Source: Alloscardovia criceti DSM 17774 (GTDB lineage: Bacteria > Actinomycetota > Actinomycetes > Actinomycetales > Bifidobacteriaceae). From it: 64,000 nucleotides of DNA. Shown one piece after another: positions 18,105 to 25,192 of this stretch. The stretch lies in NCBI RefSeq assembly GCF_000376885.1, contig NZ_AQXR01000010.1, positions 248,001 through 312,000 on the forward strand, in the 5' to 3' direction. A program made the position numbers and the translations under genes. Below the pieces are notes generated by a model that ran no database searches, was not told the DNA's origin, and saw nothing but the letters and a program-made list of their open reading frames with translations. Within the stretch, counting starts at the first letter, position 1. Each line of letters starts with the position of its first letter.

Positions 18105-18857
18105 TCAACGAATAGCTTTGAAGGCAAGCAAAGCGCGCATCACGTCTTGTTTGCGACCTCGGCTAATCGACACCATCTGATCTTCGCTACCTTGGATGGT
18201 CAACTCTTTATCACTGAAGCCGGTGACATAATTCAGGTTGACAATGGCGTATCTATTGCACTGGATGAATTGCGCTTGCTGAAGCTTATCCACGAGTTCT
18301 TTGAGCGTGCCCCACATGGTTTGCACACTGCCATCGCGCAGATGAATGTACACCATATGGTCGCGCACCTCAATATGTGTAACATCCCGTGAAGAAATAA
18401 AACGCGTACCCTCCGCGGACACGACGGTAATAGTGACGTTCACCGCGTTGAGTTTCATTTGCTCCATGGCACGGCGCATGGCGAGCGCGAAACTGGCATA
18501 GTCAAACGGTTTGATGAGATACCCCACCGCGCTGACCTCGTAACCTTGCACAGCTAGCTGCGCGACCTTCGTTGTGAAAATCAGCGGAATTGTCTCATGA
18601 GATAATGCCTGTGCACGGTATTGGGCTGCCGCTGTCATACCGTTGATGCCTTGGCCATCCTCGCCCGGCATGTCTATATCGAGGAAAACCAAATCAAAAT
18701 TATGGGAGACGGCGGCGTCTAAAAAGTCTTGAGCATTGCTAAATTCGTCGATGCGAATGGGATCGACCTCTGGATTGTGCTGCACATAGCGCTCAATAGC
18801 GGCGCGCGTGATGGCAGCATCTTCAGGTGTATCTTCAACTAAAGCCATAATAATCAT
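18105..18857 (-). CDS. LytTR-family response regulator (first pair)
   Basis: A 250-residue transcription regulator. Residues 1-130 form a receiver domain: acidic pair in ALVEDTPED, phospho-acceptor Asp in LVFLDIDMPG, conserved Thr in IFTTKVAQ and Lys in YLIKPF. Residues about 145-250 form a LytTR DNA-binding domain (DVTHIEVRDHMVYIHL, CNRYAIVNLNYV). It belongs to the AgrA/ComE group that binds paired 9-bp direct repeats. It starts 24 bases after the upstream kinase 18882-20273 and is followed by its own kinase. ATG at 18857 has AAGGGGGA upstream. Confidence 0.9.
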   Translation of the reverse strand: MIIMALVEDTPEDAAITRAAIERYVQHNPEVDPIRIDEFSNAQDFLDAAVSHNFDLVFLDIDMPGEDGQGINGMTAAAQYRAQALSHETIPLIFTTKVAQLAVQGYEVSAVGYLIKPFDYASFALAMRRAMEQMKLNAVNVTITVVSAEGTRFISSRDVTHIEVRDHMVYIHLRDGSVQTMWGTLKELVDKLQQAQFIQCNRYAIVNLNYVTGFSDKELTIQGSEDQMVSISRGRKQDVMRALLAFKAIR

Positions 18858-18881
18858 GTATTTCCCCCTTCCTCCAACGGA

Positions 18882-20273
18882 CTACCGATGTTCGCTACTC
18901 TTTCCTGCAGTAATGGACAGCATCAGTGGAATCACCACACGTATTTCAAAAATCTTATCCTGCGCATTGGCGTTAATTTTTATCGTTCCATTGTGTTCGT
19001 GCACCACTGCGGCTATGGAACGCATGCCATAGCCATGGAAGCGTTTATCGCGTTTAGAAGTCACCGGCAGACCGTTATTCGGCGAAATGTTTAGTTCTCC
19101 GTTATAGAAATTTGAGGATTCGATAATGGCGTATCCCTGAGAGAGGTGCGCATTAAATTCGATAATTTTGTTTTGTTGTGGCACATCCACCTGCTCCACC
19201 GCTTCGATGGCATTATCGATAATATTGGCAAATAATGCCGAAATTTCCGCTGGCTCTAGGAAGGAGAAGGCCTCGCCATCGGCCATTGCATTAAAGGTAA
19301 TGCCGTGCGCACTGCTGTACAGGCTTTTTTCGGTCAATATCGCATCGATGAGGTCGTTGCCCGTTTCATAAATGGAATCATAAATGCGTATGGCATTTTC
19401 CAGCTCGCGCATGGATTCTTCGGGCAAGTCCACGCCTTCTACTCCGTCCAAATCCTGAATCGTGGCACGAATAGAGGCGAGGCTTTTGCGCACATCATGG
19501 AATTTTGCATTCACCAGTTCCATATTTTCGCGACTCAGCTCGTAATGCTTCATCTTTTCTTCGTTCAGCTGGGTCAAAATATCCAAATCGCTAATCAGCC
19601 TGTCTCGGGTAGACACCAGCAGTAGCACGGAAATACCCAAAATCGTGCAGAGGAAATCGAGAATTCTAAAGGTAAATTCCATGGATGGGACGATGACATA
19701 AATGCTTTTATCCAAGAGCAAGACCAGATTAAAAACAATAGAGCTGACTAGCACGAAAAGGCTGAGCGACACCCATCGCATAGAGTGCTGCACAGCTTCG
19801 ACGCGAATATGAAAGCGCGGCACCAGCCACAGCGCAATCACGATGTAATAAATGCCCACCAAGCCCAGCCGTACACCAGCCATCATCGCCGGGGATGCGA
19901 GATTGCTGAACGGTATGAGCATCGCCTTGGTGAGAGCGTAGCTCGAATGCTGTACGCCGTAGCCCATGGCCATAATAATGAGAGCTTCGATACCCGATGT
20001 ATCAAACAATTGCCAAACGATATACGCCAAGGACACCGCAAAAATGATGTACATAATGCTGGCCAGCGGGAAATATATGCCGCCATAGCGCTCCGGATGC
20101 GTATACACTTCTGCTGGCAGTAGCTCAAAGGAAAAATACACCGCCAACACGAGGGCACACAGCACAGCCGCTTTGATTTTGGGCAGCCATCCGATGCGCA
20201 TATGCCGCCGGCTCGACATGACGAAAACGGCGAGCAGCACTTCAAAAGGATAGGTCAAAAAATCAAAATCCAT
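18882..20273 (-). CDS. GHKL-type sensor histidine kinase, AgrC-like (second pair)
   Basis: A 463-residue sensor kinase built like the product of 16672-18066: about six membrane segments up to residue 230, the likely phospho-acceptor His in NAKFHDVRKSL, N-box NIIDNAIEAVEQ, and G-box HGYGMRSIAAVV. The two kinases are clearly paralogous in their C-terminal halves and differ more in the sensor halves, so they may sense different ligands. It follows the regulator 20282-21055 by 8 bases. No small signal-peptide gene was found beside it. Confidence 0.87.
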   Translation of the reverse strand: MDFDFLTYPFEVLLAVFVMSSRRHMRIGWLPKIKAAVLCALVLAVYFSFELLPAEVYTHPERYGGIYFPLASIMYIIFAVSLAYIVWQLFDTSGIEALIIMAMGYGVQHSSYALTKAMLIPFSNLASPAMMAGVRLGLVGIYYIVIALWLVPRFHIRVEAVQHSMRWVSLSLFVLVSSIVFNLVLLLDKSIYVIVPSMEFTFRILDFLCTILGISVLLLVSTRDRLISDLDILTQLNEEKMKHYELSRENMELVNAKFHDVRKSLASIRATIQDLDGVEGVDLPEESMRELENAIRIYDSIYETGNDLIDAILTEKSLYSSAHGITFNAMADGEAFSFLEPAEISALFANIIDNAIEAVEQVDVPQQNKIIEFNAHLSQGYAIIESSNFYNGELNISPNNGLPVTSKRDKRFHGYGMRSIAAVVHEHNGTIKINANAQDKIFEIRVVIPLMLSITAGKSSEHR

Positions 20274-20281
20274 ATCGCAGC

Positions 20282-21055
20282 CTATGCCCTCGAGTGGAAT
20301 TCCAGTAAACGTTCCGCAATTTCACGTTTTTTCGAGCGTGACACATGCAAAAGATGCCCCGCCACCTCAATATCACCCGTGGAATTATCGAATTTACTCA
20401 CATGCGCTAAATTGATCAACGCGTAACGGCTGATGGCCGCAAAACTATGGTCTTTTAACTCCTGAGCCGCCACAGTTAAGCTTTTCCAAGCCGTGTAGAC
20501 GCGCGCAGGCGTGTGGTAATACAGCATATGCGAGCGCACTTCCACGAAATGAATATCGGCTGTGTCCACAAAAACCGTGCCATCTGTGGTTTCCAGAGCA
20601 ATTTGGGTACTTGATCGAGACTGCACAATGCGCGTAATCTTGCGCCATACGAGACTGAAGGATTCTGCGGTAATCGGCTTAACGAGATACCCCGCGGCGT
20701 CCACCGTATATCCAGCTACGGCATACTGTGCCATACGCGTGGTGAAGATAATGATAATCTCAGAGGAGAATTCCCGAATCTTACGCGCGGTTTCAATGCC
20801 ATCGAGACCCGGCATTTCAATATCGAGAAAAAGCACATCATAGTTTTGGATGGAAGCTTGTGCCAGATTGGCCGTGCGCGAGCTGTGGGTCGCCGAGGCG
20901 GATGCTGTGCTCACCTGAGCTGTACCGAGTATGTACTCCACGAATTGAGTGCCGGAATCAAACATGTCTATTTGGCATTTTCCATCACACGAGAGCACAA
21001 GTTCACGAGTCTGCTGTGCCTCGTGAGCAACATCGTCAATGATAGCTACACGCAT
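20282..21055 (-). CDS. LytTR-family response regulator (second pair)
   Basis: A 257-residue regulator. Receiver: IIDDVAHE at the start, phospho-acceptor Asp in VLFLDIEMPG, IIFTTRMAQ, YLVKPI. A variable insertion of about 20 residues rich in Ser/Ala/Thr precedes the acceptor strand. C-terminal LytTR domain: ADIHFVEVRSHMLYYH and ISRYALINLAHV. The ATG at 21055 was chosen because AAGGAGAG lies just before it; upstream in-frame codons are not gene-like. First gene of a four-gene two-component operon on the minus strand (RR-HK-RR-HK), divergent from the GH3 gene at 21364. Confidence 0.9.
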   Translation of the reverse strand: MRVAIIDDVAHEAQQTRELVLSCDGKCQIDMFDSGTQFVEYILGTAQVSTASASATHSSRTANLAQASIQNYDVLFLDIEMPGLDGIETARKIREFSSEIIIIFTTRMAQYAVAGYTVDAAGYLVKPITAESFSLVWRKITRIVQSRSSTQIALETTDGTVFVDTADIHFVEVRSHMLYYHTPARVYTAWKSLTVAAQELKDHSFAAISRYALINLAHVSKFDNSTGDIEVAGHLLHVSRSKKREIAERLLEFHSRA

Positions 21056-21229
21056 ATTCTCTCCTTCACAGACCCACTTTACACTACACAGACTGTGCCG
21101 GGCTAGATATGCGCTCTGCAGGCACAATCGTCCTAAAAAGTACTGCATTTTTGCGAAAAATCTATAAGAATATTGACAATTATGAACTGTGCTTGGTTTT
21201 CCTGCTTCTGCGCATTTTCCGGCGTGCAA

Positions 21230-21259
21230 ATCACGAAAGGCTTTGCACACATCACGAAA
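21230..21259 (+). promoter_or_regulatory. Candidate LytTR operator (paired direct repeats)
   Basis: The 9-mer ATCACGAAA occurs at 21230-21238 and again at 21251-21259, a period of 21 bp (12-bp spacer). This is the spacing known for AgrA/LytTR sites, which occupy two turns on one DNA face. It lies in the 308-base region between the regulator gene and the divergent GH3 gene, about 105 bases before the GH3 ATG. The first repeat is also framed by an inverted GTGCAAA/TTTGCAC. TTGACT at 21282-21287 is a possible -35 box, but no good -10 was found. Confidence 0.55.
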
Positions 21260-21363
21260 ATCGGCATCTCCACGCACATTTCTTGACTACTGTGGAAATA
21301 TCTCATCGCAGAGATAAATCTGCGATGATGTGAGATGAATATAGAGAAACGAAGGAGTTCGCT

Positions 21364-24360
21364 ATGTCACGCAAGAACATGACAGGCTCGGATGCGGGAC
21401 GTGCCGCAACCAAGCCGAAGCGTTTGCCGATCAGTAACTGGATATTTATTCCGTTCTGGAGCATTATTACGGTGATTTTGCTCGTCATCGCATTAGTGCT
21501 GACCATCGGCCTGAATTTTGCCAGCGGCGCAGTAGATGTGGCTGTGGGTGGCGGCACCTATAGCGCGAAAAATGGCGCTAATGCCGAAGGTGCGGATTTG
21601 AATTTTTATCCGAAAAAGTACAATAACATCGATGAAGCCATGGATGCTTCGGGCAAGGTAACGCAGCGCATTGCCGATGAGGGCATGGTGCTGATGAAGA
21701 ATGACAACACCCTGCCACTGAATTCATCCAGCAAGGTAACGCTGCTCGGCCGCGGCGCTGCTGACCCACTGTACGGCGGTACCGGTTCTGGACATACCGA
21801 CACCTCCACGGCTATCAATATCAAGGAAGGCTTGGAAAAGGCTGGATTTAGCGTCAATCAAACCGTGTATGACCAGCTGGACGCTTATGCTAAGGCTCAT
21901 CCGGCATCCGAAGGCGGACGCATCAATATTAGCTTCGGCTTGAATGGCGGTTCCTCCTACCGCATCGGTGAAATGCCCGTGTCCAAGTACACCGATGCCG
22001 AAAAGGCCAGTTTTGCGGATTATAACGATGCAGCCATCGTGGTCATCGGACGTACCGGCGGCGAAGGCGAAGATCTCGTCACCGATATGGAAAAGTGGGA
22101 TGACAATTACACCCCGGGTCAGCATTCTTTGGAATTGAACAAGGACGAGAAGGATCAAATCGAGCTGGCGAAGCAGAACTTCTCCAAGGTCATCGTCATT
22201 ATCAATTCTTCCCAGCCTATTGAATTGGGCGAATTGCAGGATGATGCAGCCATCAACGCCATCGTAGATTCCGGTACGCCGGGCGCTACAGGCTTCCTCT
22301 CCTTGGGCGAAATTTTGGCCGGTACCTTGAATCCTTCCGGTCATACCGTGGATACATGGGCTCGTGATTTTACGAAGGATCCAACCTTCGTCAATATTGG
22401 TTCCCATGAGTATACGAATACGGGTGGCGATACCGGCATACCACAGTCCTACTTCGTCAATTATGAAGAAGGCATTTACTCGGGTTACCGTTACTACGAA
22501 ACCGCAGCCGTAGAAAACTTCATCAACTACGAGGAAGCCGTGGTATACCCATTCGGTTATGGCTTGAGCTACACCACGTTTGATTGGACCAATCCTCAGT
22601 ACAGCGTGAACTCAGCCGATGGCACTATTACGGCAACTGTAACCGTAACGAACACCGGCTCTGTCGCTGGTAAGGATGTGGTGGAGCTCTTCTACTCCGC
22701 TCCATATACGCGCGGCGGCATCGAAAAATCGGCTGTAGATTTGGGTGAATTTGCTAAGACGAAGCTCCTCAATCCGGGCGAGTCCGAAACTGTATCTGCC
22801 ACGATTTCCATCGAAGACATGGCTTCGTATGATTACAAAAATGCGAAGGCATATGTGCTGGAGTCTGGCGACTACACGCTGTCTTTGCGCACGGATTCTC
22901 ATACGGTGAAGTCCGGCGTGGATACCTTCACCTACAACGTGCCTGAAACCATCACTTACAGTGGTGACAATCACCGCAGTAGCGATCAGAAGGCTGTAAC
23001 AAATCAGTTTGATGAGCTCAATGCCGCCTTTGAGTCCGGGCAGAAGACACTGCTCAGCCGTGCTGACTTCGCGGGTACCTTCCCACAGGCTCCAGATGAG
23101 GCGGATTCTACGGCTTCTGCAGAATTGCTCAAGCAGCTGTCTGATTTCTCCACGGATGTGACGGATTCCACGACTGCAAAGCTGGAGGAAGAAAATACGG
23201 GCGAGAAGATTAGTCATCCAACCACGGGTGCTAATAATAATCTGCAGCTCTCGGCTCTGCGCGGCTTGGCGTATGATGATCCTCAATGGCAGAAGTATCT
23301 CGATCAGTTAACCGTGGATGAAATGGTGGGCATGATCGACGATGGCGCGTACGCAACGGACGCGGTGGAACGCCTTGGCAAGCCCCGAACCGTGGATTTG
23401 GATGGTCCTGCAGGCTTCAGCTCCTTCATCAATGACGTGCACGGCTCTGCTTTCCCAACGGAAACCTTGATTGCTTCCACCTGGAATCGTGAGCTCGCCG
23501 CTGAAATGGGCGATGCCATCGGCGAAGAGGCTTTGCAGCTGGGCGTCACCGGCTGGTACGGCCCTGCGGTCAACATGCATCGCAGCCCATTTGCAGGTCG
23601 AAACTTCGAGTATTACTCCGAAGATCCAACCCTCTCCGGCTTGCTGGCAGCGAGTGTGGCGAGCGCCGCCATGAATCGTGGCGTGGTGGTCTTTATGAAG
23701 CACTTTGCTTTGAACGACCAAGAGCAGAATCGTCAGGCCAATGGCTTGGATACCTGGGCAGATGAGCAGACCATCCGCGAAGTGTATTTGAAGCCATTTG
23801 AGATTGCTACCAAGAAGTCCCAGGCTACGGTGAAGTATCAGTCTGAGGATGGCAGCATCAAGGAAAGCACCATCGGTTTGAACGGTATCATGAGCTCCTA
23901 CAACCGCATTGGCGGCACCTGGGCTGGCGGTGACTACGCATTGCAGACCGAAATCCTGCGCAGCGAGTGGGGTTTCCAAGGCGCTGTGATTACGGACTTT
24001 GCCACCATGGCTTCTCCTTATATGGTGCCAATGCAGGGCGTGGCTGCAGGTTCGGATATCCAGCTGACGTGGCGTGTCTTTGAGCAATTCGAGGATACAG
24101 ACAACGACACCGCTGTGTACTTCCTGCGCAAGGCTGCTCACAACGTCATGTTTGCCATGGCAAATTCCAATGCGCTCAACGGCTACGCTTACGGCGCTGG
24201 TACCACGTGGCATGCTCCATGGTGGCGTTGGGTTCAGTGGATCGGGACGGCTGTGCTGGCTGTGCTTATCGTGCTGCTTATCGTGTGGATGATTATGCGC
24301 GGCCGCAAGGTCAGTAAGATTCGCAGGGCTGCACGCGCTGAACGCATTTCTATGAAGTAG
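21364..24360 (+). CDS. Membrane-anchored GH3 glycosidase with reversed domain order (second)
   Basis: A 998-residue GH3 enzyme paralogous to 13459-16551. It has a cytosolic basic N-terminus, a membrane anchor (about residues 25-55), the GH3 C-type domain (DEGMVLMKNDNTLPL; VVIGRTGGEGEDL with the likely acid/base Glu), a fibronectin-III-like domain near 425-500, the barrel with nucleophile Asp in GAVITDF near residue 880, and a C-terminal membrane segment with a basic tail. Both ends are membrane-anchored, so the catalytic part is held outside the cell. Substrate unknown (beta-glucoside-like by family). The ATG at 21364 has GAAGGAG upstream; the promoter region carries the LytTR-type repeats. 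Confidence 0.86.
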   Translation: MSRKNMTGSDAGRAATKPKRLPISNWIFIPFWSIITVILLVIALVLTIGLNFASGAVDVAVGGGTYSAKNGANAEGADLNFYPKKYNNIDEAMDASGKVTQRIADEGMVLMKNDNTLPLNSSSKVTLLGRGAADPLYGGTGSGHTDTSTAINIKEGLEKAGFSVNQTVYDQLDAYAKAHPASEGGRINISFGLNGGSSYRIGEMPVSKYTDAEKASFADYNDAAIVVIGRTGGEGEDLVTDMEKWDDNYTPGQHSLELNKDEKDQIELAKQNFSKVIVIINSSQPIELGELQDDAAINAIVDSGTPGATGFLSLGEILAGTLNPSGHTVDTWARDFTKDPTFVNIGSHEYTNTGGDTGIPQSYFVNYEEGIYSGYRYYETAAVENFINYEEAVVYPFGYGLSYTTFDWTNPQYSVNSADGTITATVTVTNTGSVAGKDVVELFYSAPYTRGGIEKSAVDLGEFAKTKLLNPGESETVSATISIEDMASYDYKNAKAYVLESGDYTLSLRTDSHTVKSGVDTFTYNVPETITYSGDNHRSSDQKAVTNQFDELNAAFESGQKTLLSRADFAGTFPQAPDEADSTASAELLKQLSDFSTDVTDSTTAKLEEENTGEKISHPTTGANNNLQLSALRGLAYDDPQWQKYLDQLTVDEMVGMIDDGAYATDAVERLGKPRTVDLDGPAGFSSFINDVHGSAFPTETLIASTWNRELAAEMGDAIGEEALQLGVTGWYGPAVNMHRSPFAGRNFEYYSEDPTLSGLLAASVASAAMNRGVVVFMKHFALNDQEQNRQANGLDTWADEQTIREVYLKPFEIATKKSQATVKYQSEDGSIKESTIGLNGIMSSYNRIGGTWAGGDYALQTEILRSEWGFQGAVITDFATMASPYMVPMQGVAAGSDIQLTWRVFEQFEDTDNDTAVYFLRKAAHNVMFAMANSNALNGYAYGAGTTWHAPWWRWVQWIGTAVLAVLIVLLIVWMIMRGRKVSKIRRAARAERISMK

Positions 24361-24403
24361 AACGTTCACTCTCTCTCCGAACTGAACAACACAATTGAAC
24401 AAT

Positions 24404-24446
24404 ACGGACGGGCGGGTTGCCGAAAGGTAGCCGGTCCGTCCGTTTT
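24404..24446 (+). terminator. Intrinsic terminator of the second GH3 gene
   Basis: ACGGACGG (24404-24411) pairs with CCGTCCGT (24436-24443) with further internal pairing, then TTTT. It ends the GH3 transcript before small RNA copy B. Confidence 0.8.
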
Positions 24447-24544
24447 GTGGATTGGTGAAAAGGCGTGAAATTCTGAATGTAATGTGAGCCAGCTTACTGT
24501 GGACCTCATTTTTCTCAGGTTATTTTCAGCTTCTTCTGGGGGTG

Positions 24545-24735
24545 TTGCCCAGCTTGGGAGAGTTATATATAAATCAACGCAAGGAAGAACCGCACAGGAA
24601 CTTGAACTTCGAAGCTTTCAAGGCTTGAAGCACACAGACGCTGAGCAGGCACTCCCCCAAGAAAACTTAACTTCTTTCTCTTCTCTTTCTCTCTCGCGAA
24701 GACCCGCACCGTTTTAGGTGCGGGTCTTCGTTTTT
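24545..24735 (+). ncRNA. Candidate small RNA gene, copy B of a three-copy family
   Basis: Promoter TTGCCC (24545-24550), 17-base spacer, TATAAA (24568-24573); predicted RNA about 24580-24735 (about 156 nt). It starts GCAAGGAAGAACCGCACAGG, identical to copy C, then has a local hairpin (CTTCGAAGC with GCTTGAAG), the conserved CTGAGCAGG and CTCCCCCAAGA segments, a CU-rich run at 24671-24695, and a strong terminator (14-bp stem 24697-24710 with 24717-24730, then five T). It lies between the GH3 terminator and the convergent mutT gene. No conserved reading frame is shared with the other copies. Confidence 0.65.
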
Positions 24736-24763
24736 GCACAAATGTTTACACAATGCCAACGAG

Positions 24764-25165
24764 CTAGTCCAGCTGCGCTTCACGGACAATTTCCACAGCT
24801 GCCCTGTCTACCGGTGCCCATTCGAGAGTATGCAGGCTCTGCGGCTCTAGCCATGTCGAATCCTGATGCTCCAGCAAGGTCAGCGGCCCCTGGATAAGTC
24901 GCGCGTAGTAGGTTTTCATCACCACCGTGCCAAAGGCGTAGTCAAAAGACGCCTCATTAATGTAATCCAGCACCTCAATATCCGCTCCAAATTCCTCGCG
25001 AATCTCCCGTTTCAGAGCTTCTTCTGGCGCTTCATGTGCCTCGATTTTTCCACCCGGAAATTCCCAAAAACCTGCTAGATCCTTGCCTTCTGGGCGTTGC
25101 GCACAGAAAATCTTGCCGTCTTGAATAATCGCTGCTGCGACAACGCGGATAATCTTTTTTGTCAT
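24764..25165 (-). CDS. MutT-like Nudix hydrolase ((deoxy)nucleoside triphosphate pyrophosphohydrolase)
   Basis: A 133-residue Nudix enzyme. The Nudix box runs from GGKIEAHE to REIREEFG (about residues 38-60) with all key Glu present. The start KKIIRVVAAAI and RPEGKDLAGFWEFPGG match MutT proteins that cleave oxidised dGTP. It follows the helicase gene by 27 bases on the same strand, so the two are probably one transcript. The role is either nucleotide-pool cleaning or something tied to the helicase. Confidence 0.88.
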   Translation of the reverse strand: MTKKIIRVVAAAIIQDGKIFCAQRPEGKDLAGFWEFPGGKIEAHEAPEEALKREIREEFGADIEVLDYINEASFDYAFGTVVMKTYYARLIQGPLTLLEHQDSTWLEPQSLHTLEWAPVDRAAVEIVREAQLD

Positions 25166-25192
25166 ACTTGCTCCTGGACCTGTTTGTGCTAC

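Noticed and set aside
13211-24660. Long-range pairing between the sequence around the TTGC box (GGGGGTGTTGC) and the downstream GAGCAGG...CTCCCCC segment in the RNA copies
   Set aside because: It looks complementary and partly covaries, but the exact 17-base spacing of TTGCYC and TATAAA in all copies favours a promoter there, which would leave the upstream arm untranscribed. Kept only as an alternative.
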